A DNA stretch of 64,000 nucleotides from Bryum argenteum (lineage: Eukaryota; Streptophyta; Bryopsida; Bryales; Bryaceae): contig CM073330.1 of NCBI GenBank assembly GCA_037043015.1, positions 9,690,512 to 9,754,511 of the forward strand. The letters run 5' to 3'. The translations under genes and the position numbers were made by a program. A model generated the notes under the pieces. That model did not search any database. It was given only the letters and a program-made list of their open reading frames with translations, and was not told the origin of the DNA. Positions 1-12,156 of the stretch are shown in pieces. Position 1 is the first letter of the stretch; each line of letters opens with the position of its first letter.

Positions 1-119
1 ATAGGAAATAAGTCAAAATAAAATGAATTTGGGATTGATAAAATCAAAAACACAAGAGAATGTGTTTCTGACAACTTATCCATTGCACTTCAACAACTCA
101 AGATTGCCTCAATACCGAC

Positions 120-1130
120 TCAATTACATAGATTCGTTGGAGTTTTAGTGGACGCGTCTTAACCCCTAAATGTTTTGTACAAAAGGAGCACATTCACAAG
201 AAAAAGTGTCATAAATGGAAACAAAGATAAATCAAATCTCAACCATACAATCTTGTAGCAAACATATTGTACATCATGTGGCTCAAATTTTGAGTCATTC
301 ATAGGCTTTATAGATTGCTAGATTTTAACAACTTAGTACTCAAAAAAACATCACAAAATCTCAACATTTTCATTTTGAAGTCAAACCGCTACCAATGGAC
401 TCACTACAATAACAAAATCACCAACTAACAAGATGTGAATCTCAATCTGAGTAACACCCTTAAACAAACAAACATCCATGAGAATTTTTTTTGTTGTACA
501 TATAATGGACTTGCAATGGTGAAAACTACCAAAAATACAACAAAGGAAAAGTAGTCCAAAACTCAACCCTTTGCACTCAAATCTATGCTTTCTCATTGAC
601 GCATTTTTTATTTTGTTAAGATTTCTACCACATGAACAAGACTCAAATTGAAACCTATTCCAAAAAACAAAGTCAAAAACAACGTTGGATGAAGGATACA
701 TTGATCCTCAAAAACCATCCATTTATTGACTAATTTCATTGTAGAAACATCATTGCAAATCCAACCAATACCATAGTTATTTGAATAAAAAATCTTCCAG
801 ACTAGAAAGTTGTCAACCATTACCTCAATATCACGATTATGTAGGAAAAAACTCATAAAAACATCTCCAAAACTTTCAATAATAGCCTTACAACGAAAAA
901 CATGCCCCATGTTTGAGAACTCAAAAACAAGAGCTGCCTTTACTGAACTGCATGCCAATTATTTAGAATTCATTGTATGGATGTCCAATTTTTATCACAC
1001 AATGAGAGTTGACTTGAGTCACAAACCCAATGATTCCATCAAAAACTGACTCCGAATCAAGATATTATGGCTTTTCAAAGTTGTTGCATTCATCCACAAT
1101 GTTGTTTTTTTGACATTCGGCACGGTTGGA
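120..1130 (-). repeat. Dispersed AT-rich repeat family, copy 1 (inverted)
   Basis: This belongs to a non-coding repeat family seen at least six times in the window (also about 13330-14070, 14075-14705, 18480-19100, 36240-36940 and 52080-52950). Shared marks are TTAACCCCTAAATG near one end, a block reading GACTCA...TCTATAGA-like with cattagtac/gcgcaaaa, and TTTTCACTTTAAAGTGAAAA-type blocks. Here the order is reversed relative to the 18.5 kb copy. Short open frames inside are not conserved between copies. Class unknown; it could be the decayed non-coding part of a larger transposon. Limits are approximate. Confidence 0.6.
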
Positions 1131-1454
1131 GGTTGAAATCAAGACGCCATATTTTAGTCTAGTGGCCTGCTCACTAAACAAAAAGAGCCGTGCTTTATTT
1201 CTACACCATTCTTCAACCCAATGAAAATGATCCCAAAATCGTCAAAATCTTGAAACTCCTATAACAATGCATGACAACCTAAGAATTTAGTTTAATATTG
1301 CAAGTCTCAATATGTTGTAGAGAACAATGGTGAGAAGGTCCGAAAACAATCTTGTGATGTATGAGAAAAACACCAATGTTTGTCAGCAAGTCAATTCTTG
1401 ATTGTAAGATAACAAGTTGGTCTTACACCCTCACTAAAACCTTATAGAATAGAC
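1131..1454. other. AT-rich spacer
   Basis: I see no gene, structured repeat or recognisable signal here. It separates the dispersed repeat from the large inverted repeat. Confidence 0.5.
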
Positions 1455-3016
1455 ATGAGAGAATTTCATGGAATTCATGGTACCAAATCGTGTTCATAAA
1501 AACTATAATTGGTCTTGTGCATACATAAATCTTTTAATTACATATATGGAAATGTTGTTTTTTTCGCATTTCCCAAGCCTTGTATCAAAAGAAGTATATG
1601 AGCGATAGTCAGGAGCTTTCAAATAATGGAAACATAATATTGTTATTACCAATAGTGGCCAAGCCTTGGTCATGAGGAAGTTTGCAAGTCTTGAGCTTGG
1701 GAAAATCCTCAAATTTAATTTAGAATTTGATAACACTAGTTCTAACATCGGCCAAGCCTTCAAAGTAAGAAACTATGCTAGTCTTGAGCTTCAAAAATCT
1801 TCCAAACTAATAGTAGAGAAGTTTGTTTCTAACATAAGCCAAGCCTTAGTCATGAGGAAGTATGCTAGCCTCGAGCATGGGATATTCTCATATCAAATAT
1901 ATGTAACAAAAGTACTTCATCAAGCCTCGGCCGTGAGGAAGTGTGCTAGTCTCGACGGTAGAAAGACTCTCACACTATAAATCTGCAAGAGCTTCTATGC
2001 ATTTCATTATTTGCTCAGCTCTCTTTGCGCAGTCGTTTCTTTGTGCTGTCCATCATTTGCTTAGCTTTTGTGTTTCCTGTTTTGCGTTTTCTGTGTAGAC
2101 GTTTCTCTTAGGTAGTGGTTGTCAGGCTAGTTCCTTGTTGACAGAATATTGCTTCATAGATGGCGAATGACCTTGGTGCCAATCATCATAGTGATAGCAA
2201 TACTCAACCGATGGAAGCGCAGATGAAAAGGGTTCATGTGCCTCTTCCTTGGAGTGCACTAGGTCCATATACACTGTCGCTAGAAGAAATCTACACTTTT
2301 CTTCGAGAATCTTGCGCTCTATCACCTGAAGTACACACGTATACCGTAGTCACCTCATCAACGTTGAATGAATTAGGTGAAGAAGTAGACCGTCTAAACT
2401 GGATTATTCTCAAGTTCCATGCTACACCTCGTAGTGTAGCATGGGGAGCCTTTAATTTGAACACCGATGAGCTTCTGTGCATCAACGGCAATACATGCAT
2501 CAAACTAGGAGATGGCCAAATTTTTGAGACAGTTGGATTTGGAACTTTGTGTTATGACAAACTTCTCCCGGCGGGATCCTATTGGATAATTTCTCCACCT
2601 CCGGAGGGTCAAGGCCCCTACGCTCCAGTTTCAATCACCGAGCTTCAAACCCTCATCGGCGGCTATAACGGTGCACCTCAACAACCTTGTGTGCAAGTGT
2701 TGGACGAAGTGTTAGAAGTTGGAGAGGCCACTCAATTAGACGCTTTGCCTATCCACAACATTGAGAACGTGGCTGACACGGACTTGGAGAATGCGGCATC
2801 TAATGAAGCTTTTCAGTCTACATCAACAAGCGCTCATGGAATCGCAAGTCCTACCGCGGCGAGCACCCATACATGCCAAGCATTTCGCACCGACTTGGTT
2901 GTATGCAGCCATACGAATGTGGAGGTGCCAACCAACGCTACCGACAACACAAATGGTGCAAATCAAGGCACGGAAGTGGAGAATGTCGTGGAGGTTGAAG
3001 CGCATCCACCAAATAC
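1455..3016 (+). repeat. Left arm of a 1.55 kb inverted repeat
   Basis: This stretch is nearly identical to the reverse complement of about 6360-7905, with only scattered mismatches and small indels. It carries the 5' flank, the subterminal repeats and most of exon 1 of the unrecognised multi-exon gene. Homology stops abruptly at about 3016 (after CACCAAATACT), where unrelated sequence begins, so this arm is a truncated inverted partial copy of the unit at 3770-7905. Confidence 0.9.
1655..1965 (+). repeat. Subterminal-type tandem repeats, about 85-90 bp period
   Basis: Four degenerate units share the core gccaagcc..gtcatgaggaagt.tgc.agtcttgagctt. Units start near 1660, 1750, 1840 and 1920. 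The 104-residue open frame crossing them (with repeated VMRKxASLE) is just the repeat translated. Related single units recur at about 3643, 3780, 3910, 32315, 32470 and, inverted, at 7400-7710 and about 35930. Clustered short repeats next to a gene at both ends of a mobile unit are typical of transposase-binding subterminal repeats in CACTA-type elements; the class here is an inference. Confidence 0.75.
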
Positions 3017-3026
3017 TGGTGTATGA
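2160..3026 (+). pseudogene. Truncated copy of the unrecognised multi-exon gene (exon 1 only)
   Basis: The frame opens with MANDLGANHH, the same start as the copies at 7215 (minus) and 35745 (minus), and stays open for about 282 shared residues up to HPPNT. It then runs into unrelated sequence and stops after GV. It lacks the basic KRK segment, the GTAAGT splice donor and all downstream exons found in the other copies. Promoter-side sequence and the repeats upstream are kept, so it may still be transcribed, but the product would be a fragment. Unlike the 7215 copy it has no frameshift in exon 1. Function is unknown. Confidence 0.7.
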
Positions 3027-3769
3027 AGAGAACTTTTAAAGGCTAGTTCTTGACTCCGATATTGGTTGTCAAATTCAAAAAACAGTTTTATTGGTGTATG
3101 AAGAGATCTTTAAGTACTTCAATTGAATCAAAGGTTATATAAATACACACATTGAAAGGTAGTCTATACCTTTAAGTCACTCAAAAGACAACATGGACAA
3201 GTTTCTTATAGTTTGTGTCTTGAAATCAATGATACCACAAAAATGGACATGTCCTAACACAATTGTGGTGATGTTGCATCCTTCGTGTGATACACTCATA
3301 CATTTTCAAATGACTATGCAATACTAAAATCGAATAGAGGTGTTGGATAGTCCGTCAAAAAGGCATACGGACCTTTCTTGGTTCTGCTACTATAAGCTCC
3401 CAAATCTCGCACTCGAATAGAGTTAACCTAGTACTTGGAGTAACTTGCAAAAGCAAAATTCACGTAATGATTTGTTAACATAAAGGTAACCCAATCCTTT
3501 AACTAGCATATTGGTAGTAAATATTATAATCAAATCTTGGAGCTTTGACACACATCAAGACTCGTTCTAAAACTGTCGTTGTAGATGTATGTTGAACTAC
3601 TCATTAAATTGTTGACAAAATGTAGTCACAATTTTTAACATAGGTAAGCCCTTAAGCCTCAGCAATGAGAAATTGTGCTAGCCTTAAGCTTAAGAAACTT
3701 TATATACATTATTGATCGTGAGCCTCAATATTAATGGTTGATATTGCTCTTTTGGCAATCTTAAGCAAT
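3017..3769. other. Spacer between the inverted arm and the duplicated unit
   Basis: AT-rich and without a convincing gene. The phrase ggtgtatgaagaga occurs twice, at about 3017 and 3094. One weak subterminal-type unit lies near 3643. Confidence 0.5.
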
Positions 3770-6700
3770 GCGAAAGTCCAAGCCATGAGACAGTATGCCA
3801 AACATAAGTTCGGAAAAAGGATTAATAATATTGAAAATAAAAGATATATATACTCATCATAAGCATAGAGCTTATGAAAATCTTCAAAATTACGTACTAG
3901 ATATTAAATATTTTGATCATTGGCCAAGCCCGAACCTTGAGAAAGTATGCCAGTTTTGAGCTTGGTAAAATTTATTATAAAGAAATAAGTAAACTATTGT
4001 CCTAAACTTTGAAAAAAAAGCTTCAAGCTAAACTTAGCATTGAAATTCTTAAGAATAAGGATTAAAACCTCCAATTCAAGATAAAGTGCTCCTACCTTAA
4101 ACACTACGTAGAAGTCACAATTACAAACCTTATTGACCATGGACACACGTTTTGGACCAAATAATGGTACACTTTATGATGACCTAGGAAATTACCGCCT
4201 CATTCCATTTACTCAAGACTGCAACCTTTGATGTCAACCCAATTTGATTCTAATCCAACATGACTAAAATAACAACTCAATCACATTGAATTTAGTTTTT
4301 GGTTCGCGGCAAACCCTTGCCAAACTTTTACCAATACATAAGAGTTTGTATACTTAGTCTATGCCTATTCAAACGATTTGTTGAAAGATATCTCTATGCC
4401 TATACTATCGTTTTGTTGAAAGATATCTCTTGGGATTATCATCCAATGGGATCCACATCTTGTCATGTTTCTCCTTTGCTTCCTCGCTCATGTAGTTCGT
4501 AGGACCAAAGTTTGTCCAAGCATAAAGTTCCTCCTTTTTGAAAAGCAACTCATCCGCACTTACAGCTGCATCCTTAGCATTGTCTAGTATATTCACACGA
4601 TTGTTGAGAGTGAGTTTGGATGTTATAGCATTGCCATAGTTTTTGGAGGACTTTACTACCAACCAACTATTCACCAAGTACATGACAAACCATTGAAGGA
4701 GCCACTTTTGCATTCACAATACTTGACTTTACAACAATATATGTATTGAGCAACAACCAATGGCAACAATGAACAATACCAAACATATATCAATTTATCT
4801 TTCGTTTACTTGGTGTAAGGAATTTGGAAGATGCACTATATACCATAAGTAGATGTGCTCTCTGTTGTCAATACACGTGGGACATCGCAAAACCATTTGA
4901 ACGTTTCAACGCCATTCCGATTATTTCTGCAATGATCAAGACATTGCAATGAAGCATGGATTAGTATTTGACTTTGACAAAGGAACTTGGTTGGTAGGCT
5001 ATGGAAAACCAAACTAATATGCAAGTACCAAATATATCCTTTGTACATCATAGGTTCATCATAGGTATGTGAGGGATGATATGTTCTTACTTTCTCATCT
5101 TGACATTTCTATACTTTGGAGTTTTCGGTGGCAACTTAGGATCTATTTCGAATCCCCTCCCCCTGTTTCAAAACATCCACATAATTATGCATTAGAATAT
5201 GGCATGAGTAAAAAGCCATGGTCCATCCATATCAACACTATCAAAGACATTCAACTCATTGCATCACAATACTATCTATCATTGCAACTAATCGATGTGT
5301 GTATACTAAGTATGTATATGATGTACTCAACCACAAGTGCATCCTACACATCATGAGCATGAAGCTTATACTTACTTAAGTCGGAGTTCAGCAATAAGGT
5401 CCACTCGAGGAATATCGCTCCACCCCATGATTTCGGCATCCACTTCAATAGAATTTATACCGTCATCCCCCTACAATGACAAAAGCTAGAGATTAGCATA
5501 CCATAGGTCCGAGTGCATAAAATAGACTCACCAATTCTTGAAGTCAAACCATACATTCACATGTATAAACTAGCAAGATTTTGTGTTTTCTTGAATCAAA
5601 GGTAGATCAACTATCTTAGATTGATCCGGAGCCTCAATAATAAGTTCTAGTACATCCACTTCAATACTCAAAACCAACCAAGATTTGAAAAGATGGTATC
5701 TAGGAAAAAGACAAGAAAGGAGGACAACTTAAAACTTACATATATACAAGACCATCCAACATGGCATGTGACACATACTAGAAACACTCAAGAAATAACA
5801 TTGAAGAGATAAAACACTCACAATATTTTTGCAAGACTCTCTGCCTTCGTGTATCAAAGCAAATGTATTGAAGGCTTGCCATGCCTCACTTTCAAGTGGG
5901 AATTCTCCTGTAAACATGTCTTGCAGTTTAGTTCATGATCAATGGTCTACTTAACTACACACAAATTTATATTTGGCACATGTATTTGTATATATAATTG
6001 CAGTGATGATAAATCATCGAGAAGTGGTTCAAGTACTTTACCCAATGTAAGAAATTTATTGTCGGAGAGACCTTTGGGTGTGAAGTATGTCACAAAGCTC
6101 TTTGTTTGACCGTGTCGCCTGTATACATTGATTGTCACGGTCAATCCAACTTTACTTCAACAATAACCATCTTACTGCGTCAAGTCGTTATTAAAATCAT
6201 CATAATACACATTGAATAAGAGTAAACGATCAAGGTCTAGCATCATATACTGAAACAATTCATTCATGAGAAGTGAACGATTGTGAAACTTCAAACACTT
6301 ACCGCACTACACCGTGGTACACTTTAGAAGATGGTGCTTTCCGTTTACGCGGATTTGTAGTATTTGGTGGATGCGCTTCAACCTCCACGACATTCTCCAC
6401 TTCCGTGCCTTGATTTGCACCATTTGTGTTGTCGGTAGCGTTGGTTGGCACCTCCACATTCGTATGGCTGCATACAACCAAGTCGGTGCGAAATGCTTGG
6501 CATGTATGGGTGCTCGCCGCGGTAGGACTTGCGATTCCATGAGCGCTTGTTGATGTAGACTGAAAAGCTTCATTAGATGCCGCATTCTCCAAGTCCGTGT
6601 CAGCCACGTTCTCAATGTTGTGGATAGGCAAAGCGTCTAATTGAGTGGCCTCTCCAACTTCTAACACTTCGTCCAACACTTGCACACAAGGTTGTTGAGG

Positions 6701-7522
6701 TGCACCGTTATAGCCGCCGATGAGGGTTTGAAGCTCGGTGATTGAAACTGGAGCGTAGGGGCCTTGACCCTCGGGGGTGGAGAAATTATCCAATAGGATC
6801 CCGCCGGGAGAAGTTTGTCATAACACAAAGTTCCAAATCCAACTGTCTCAAAAATTTGGCCATCTCCTAGTTTGATGCATGTATTGCCGTTGATGCACAG
6901 AAGCTCATCGGTGTTCAAATTAAAGGCTCCCCATGCTACACTACGAGGTGTAGCATGGAACTTGAGAATAATCCAGTTTAGACGGTCTACTTCTTCACCT
7001 AATTCATTCAACGTTGATGAGGTGACTACGGTATACGTGTGTACTTCAGGTGATAGAGCGCAAGATTCTCGAAGAAAAGTGTAGATTTCTTCTAGCGACA
7101 GTGTATATGGACCTAGTGCACTCCAAGGAAGAGGCACATGAACCCTTTTCATCTGCGCTTCCATCGGTTGAGTATTGCTATCACTATGATGATTGGCACC
7201 AAGGTCATTCGCCATCTATGAAGCAATATTCAGTCAACAAGGAACTAGCCTGACAACCACTACCTAAGAGAAACGTCTACACAGAAAACGCAAAACAGGA
7301 AACACAAAAGCTAAGCAAATGATGGACAAAGACAAAGAAACGATCACGCAAAGAGAGAGTCGAGCAAATAATGAAATGCATAGAAGCTCTTGCGATTTAT
7401 AGTGTGAGAGTCTTTCTACCGTCGAGACTAGCACACTTCCTCACGGCCGAGGCTTGATGAAGTACTTTTGTTACATATATTTGATATGAGAATATCCCAT
7501 GCTCGAGGCTAGCATACTTCCT
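3770..7522. repeat. 3.7 kb segmental duplication, copy A
   Basis: This aligns in direct orientation with 32313-36033 with few substitutions over its whole length. Both copies contain the same multi-exon gene on the minus strand, including introns, so the duplication was at DNA level and not by retroposition. Related subterminal-type repeats point inward from both sides (about 3780-3960 and 7400-7710), which suggests a mobile unit of about 4.1 kb. No transposase is recognised inside. Confidence 0.85.
4405..7215 (-). pseudogene. Unrecognised multi-exon gene, copy A (frameshifted)
   Basis: I do not recognise the family. Exon 1 (6303-7215) starts MANDLGANHH, has a hydrophilic Asn/Thr-rich C-terminal half and ends in a basic PRKRKA segment before a good GTAAGT donor. 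Against copy B it has a one-base deletion near 6775 (inside the run coding ISPPPEGQG) that breaks the frame, plus three extra residues near its end. Downstream exons match copy B: one reading RRHGQTKSFVTYFTPKG, one reading EFPLESEAWQAFNTFALIHE, one with VDLIAELRL, one with GVETFKWFCDVPRV, and a last long frame at 4405-4713. Later exon joins are uncertain. The frameshift makes this copy a likely pseudogene. Confidence 0.55.
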
Positions 7523-7905
7523 CATGACTAAGGCTTGGCTTATGTTAGAAACAAACTTCTCTACTATTAGTTTGGAAGATTTTTGAAGCTCAAGACTAGC
7601 ATAGTTTCTTACTTTGAAGGCTTGGCCGATGTTAGAACTAGTGTTATCAAATTCTAAATTAAATTTGAGGATTTTCCCAAGCTCAAGACTTGCAAACTTC
7701 CTCATGACCAAGGCTTGGCCACTATTGGTAATAACAATATTATGTTTCCATTATTTGAAAGCTCCTGACTATCGCTCATATACTTCTTTTGATACAAGGC
7801 TTGGGAAATGCGAAAAAAACAACATTTCCATATATGTAATTAAAAGATTTATGTATGCACAAGACCAATTTTAGTTTTTATGAACAAGATTTGGTATCAT
7901 GAATA
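6360..7905 (-). repeat. Right arm of the 1.55 kb inverted repeat
   Basis: Reverse complement of 1455-3016. The arm contains most of exon 1 of the gene above, its upstream region and, at 7400-7710, the inverted subterminal repeats. Because 3770-7522 also matches 32313-36033, this arm is the original and the left arm is the extra copy. Confidence 0.9.
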
Positions 7906-8539
7906 CCACAAAAGGTTACATGGTATTCTTCGGTTTAGAATCATGGGATATATTATAATTTGTTTTATGGGATTGAAAATATGAATTTTGGCTTGCATTG
8001 TGGACAAAATTACAACCTTCAAAATGAGTTTTGGCATGAATTGTGAGTGTAGTTTTTGTTCTTGGTTTTCAATCATGGGCCATTACTTTACCGTTACAAA
8101 GTAATTACATTAACTTAAATATAGTTTTCATGAATTGTTTTTGGATAGATGTGATCTAAAGATGAATCCCAATATCTTTCCAGTTGGAGGACTCTTTATT
8201 TTACTTTAATTAGTATTTGATTTGCAATGGTGATCCTACATGAAAAAATATAGAAGACTAGGTGTTGTCGTAGAGGTGTTTTCACTTCATCCTCGGTTGG
8301 ACTTTGACTCCTAAACGTCCTTGGGTACTTTTATCCAAGAACTCCTTTTCAAAATAAAAGTGTCATAGATGGAAATGAAATTAAGCTATTTAGATCTTTG
8401 TCAAACTCCTATTTCTTTGGTTTTCTGCATTTAGCTTAAAATTTTTGAATTTTAGTTAGCATTAGAAATAAAAGGGAACCTTTTATTGTGTTTCCCTAGT
8501 TTAGAAAGGATAGGAATGAATAAAAGGGTTTAGCCCCGG
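7906..8539. other. AT-rich spacer with weak dispersed-repeat similarity
   Basis: No gene seen. Phrases such as ttggcttgcattgtgg and ttcatgaattg resemble the dispersed AT-rich repeat family. Composition changes sharply at about 8540, where GC-rich sequence begins. Confidence 0.45.
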
Positions 8540-8895
8540 TTAAAATGATTTTTGAGGTTACCGGCTGGGAAGGTCAACCCGGGTACGGTAACCCTGGATA
8601 GCCGGTGTCCTGGCCGGGCGCGGGTTGGGGATAATGGGCGGCGGGCCGACCCGGGCCTGTCAGCCCTAAACCTTTTTCAAACGGCGGCCCCCATTTCGCG
8701 CCACCTTCTTCTCTTCCCCCTCGCGCTGTCGCTGCTCCGCGTTTTGTCGTGTTGCAGCCAGGGGTGTCGTCATCTTGCGAGCGCGGGGTGTGGTGTCGGT
8801 AGGCCAGGAGATTGCGCGCCAGGGGAGTGTACCCGCGTTGAGGAAAAGTGTGTGAGCTGCCAGCAGTCAGGGTGGAAGTGCGGGGAGCGGAAGCT

Positions 8896-11800
8896 ATGGC
8901 GCCCAAGGAGAATGCGGCTAAGGGCAAATCTCGGAAGGAGAAGCCCTTGCCCGAAGTCATCCGGGAGAGGGGAGTGCACCCGGAGATCCCCGTCAAGGCA
9001 GAGTACCGCAGGCAGCTGAAGGAAGACCTAAAACGGATGGGCTGCATCGAATTCTACAATCGGCCCTGGAACCTGCAGAGGCCCGCGTTGCTGAAGGAGG
9101 TCCAGACAGGATAGCGCACCGCCAAATTCCAGGAGGACATGGTGCGGGGGCAGCCTGACGTCTGGGAGAGGGGACTTTGGAGGATCACCTACAACTTTGT
9201 CGAATCCGAGGTGGGGTACATCACGGTGCGGGGAGACGAGGAAGTGCAGCGGAGCTTCTCCCAGCCTGCACATGAGCATGACGGATTCAAGGTGGAGCAT
9301 TGCCTCGATTCCAGGCTGAAGAGGGTGCTGCAGTTCCTCCTACCCATACTTACCCCGGACAGGCCTTCAAGCGTTGCAAACAAACTCGCCAAGGCTATCC
9401 TGGAAGCATACGCGGGGAGGCAGGTAATTGGATGGCACATCATCCTGGAGGATGTCGTAATCCGGGCAGTGACCAGGATAAACAATGGCAAGGGTTGCCC
9501 ATTGACGCCATTCCTCTTCCACCTCTACGACGCATACAACTGCCTGGATGACGATGAGGCCGCGCAATACGCCAAGGCCTTGGAGAAGAGGCGAGCCATG
9601 TTCCCAGGAGAGTTTCCCCCGGTGGAAGGAGCAGGACAAGCCGGGACATCAGGGCAGGCTGATCCAGCAAGATCAGGGGATACCAGCGGAGCTGCAGAAG
9701 AGGAAGGGGTAGCGGTTACTCCACCCCGGGCCCCCACTACAACCCCACGAGGAGTACAACAGGAGACTCCAACAAGGGAGTACAACCCCTTCTCCCCCAT
9801 CAGTCCAGTACAGGGGAGTGGCTCAGGAGAGGAGGAGTCGCCAGCCGTCAGTACGAGGGCAATGCGCCGCAGTACCAGGCAACGGCGGAGGCAGACCTCT
9901 CAACCAACATCCCGAGGTCCCATTCACCTCGATGACTCAGATGATGAAGACCCTGTGCGGCGAGCAACATCTCGAGGAGAAGGATCTCCTCACGATCCGG
10001 ACCAGGGGAAGGAGTTAGAGGATCCGCTGGAAGGAGAGCCCCAGCCAAGGAAGAAGAGGAAGACCACCCCGGAGGTGCATCCGGAGTTGTCAGCAAGCCT
10101 CTGGATGGGATCCCCTTCGGCCAAGCTGAGGAAGCCTTCAAAGAGAAGGAAGGTGACCTTTGCATCGGACCGGGGAGTAGGAGAGACTCAGCCTCCAAGG
10201 AAGGTGGTACCCCTGGCCAAGGGGAAAGTGAAGAGGAGCATCCCGAAGAGGGGGTACGCGGGTCCAGGACAGGAGAGGGTGCCCAGGGAAGAGACGACTG
10301 AGGAGAGCAGCGGGTCCGGACCCGAGCCCTTGAACATACCCCGGAAACCTGCCGGACCCTCGTCTAAAGCAGGAGAGTCCAGCACCCCCGCTCCAAGGAA
10401 GGAGACTGTCCTGGAGAGAAGGAGAGGAGCCATCCCCGGTGCACCTACTCCCCTGTTCAGGATTACAGAAGAGAATCCCCTGAACCCTATCCAGGAGACC
10501 CTGCAAATGTGTATGGAGGAGCACAAGGTGATGTATCGATCGCTCAGGGAAGTAGGGGAAGTCCTGAAGACGAATGCAGTGGAGCGCTACCCCGAGCTGG
10601 TGAGAGCTATGCAGGAGCAGCGAGATGCCCTCAACAAGGAGGTGAAGGAGCTGTGAGATCAGGCAATGGACTTCTCCATCAACATCCTGACCCAGGACAA
10701 GGAGATCGAGGCATTGAAGAAGTATGTCTCGACTCAGAATGGGTGGGCGCGGGCTAACCTCTTCGCCTTGCAGAAGACTCTGCTCACGCCAGGGGAGGCT
10801 CAGGCCAAGGCGCGGTTGTTTGATGCGCACCTGCAGGGTGATGGCGCGGATGCCGCTGTACGTATGGCATCCTTCCTGAAGAAACATAGGGCGCGGATAG
10901 AAGGTGCCCTGGAGGAGATGCGAATCCTCCTCAAGGAGATGTATGAGCGATTTCCAGGAGAGGCAGCAGCAGCCGAGGTCGCAGCAGCAGAGGCGGAGGC
11001 AACCTGGGGTGTTACGGTGCGAACAGGGGAAACAGGAGGACCAGGTGGGACTCCTTCGGTGTCTGCCCCATTAGCCGCAGCTGATCCAGGGGAGCAAATG
11101 GTGGAAGAAGCCCAACCCGATGTTGGGATGGCATGGGAGGAGGAAGATGATCCAGGGGTAATGGATGAAGCCCAGCTAGTGCCCGGGGTAGTGACGGAGG
11201 TTCCCCGGGAAGTGCCAGGGGCAATGGATGCTGCCCCATCCGTTCTTGAAGAAGTGCGGCCAGCAGAAGTGCCAGCCACCGAAGCTCAACCCGAACCCAT
11301 GATAGAGGAAGATGTTCTCCCTGCACCGAGGGAAGAAAGAGAGGATCCACCCGGACAGGAGGTAGGAGGGGCAGCTTCACCGATGGAAGAGGAGATAGTT
11401 GCTGCCCCACCAACCCTGGAGACAGAGGAGCACGTCGAACCCGGGGAAGGTGTCCCCGTGGTAGTCCCACCCGAGTCAGCAATGAATGAGCAAGCTCCCC
11501 CTGAAGAGGAAGCCGTTGCGAGTGCTCCATCTAAGTTGGGAGTAGAGGAGGAGGTGCCACCCACGGGGGAGGTGACCGATTGCTTACCTGGAGCAGGGGT
11601 AGCTGGGGAGGCTCCACTAGCTGAGGAGGCTCCACTAGGAGGGGAGGTAAGCAAGGAAATCCAGCCCGAGCCGGAGTTGCCATCAGTCGAGGTGCCGGTG
11701 GCTGACGAGCCAGGGCAGCAGGATGGTACTCCAGGAGAGGAGGTCGTCGCAGAAGGGGAAGTCACGCCAGGAGAACCGACAGACCCACCCACTGAAGAGC

Positions 11801-12156
11801 CTGCCCCGGACACCACCGACCCGCCTCTAATCGAAGCCGAGCCAGGGGTAGTGATGATACCCGAGACCCCTGTAGTGGTTCCCGAGGAAGTTATCCTGGA
11901 TGAGGTTGATGCCCTCTCCGGGGGAACGGAACCCTTGGATGCGGAGCCCGAGGGAGTCACATCCAGGGGAGGACCAATACTTAGGGAAGGTACGGGTGAC
12001 AACCCGGAGGAGCGAGGAGAACCGGAGGTGACCAGCGTCCTTGTCCGAGTGGACCAGGGGAGCGAAGACAGGGGAGCGGCCAAGCGGACAGCACCTACCC
12101 GGGTTGGGTTCGAGGGCCAATCTCGCATCAAGTTGACCAGGGCTAGATCTATCTAG
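8896..12156 (+). pseudogene. Long gag-like protein gene with two in-frame stops
   Basis: Three reading pieces lie in one frame: 8896-9114, 9115-10656 and 10657-12156, separated only by TAG at 9112 and TGA at 10654. Without them the frame would span 1087 codons. Both stops are one C-to-T step from sense codons (CAG and CGA), as expected from deamination of methylated cytosine. The first third is folded and basic (WERGLWRITYNF, then GWHIILEDVVIRAV and LTPFLFHLYDAYNCL), like the plant mobile or retroelement-associated domain proteins I remember. The middle is basic and disordered with RRSTRQRRRQ and PRKKRKTTPE, likely nuclear signals. The last part is helical (LKKYVSTQNG) and then a long Pro/Glu/Val-rich acidic tail. 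Domain assignment is tentative. Confidence 0.6.

Noticed and set aside
1666..1980. Protein with tandem VMRKxASLE repeats
   Set aside because: The repeat exists as DNA elsewhere in other frames and orientations, so the open frame is incidental.
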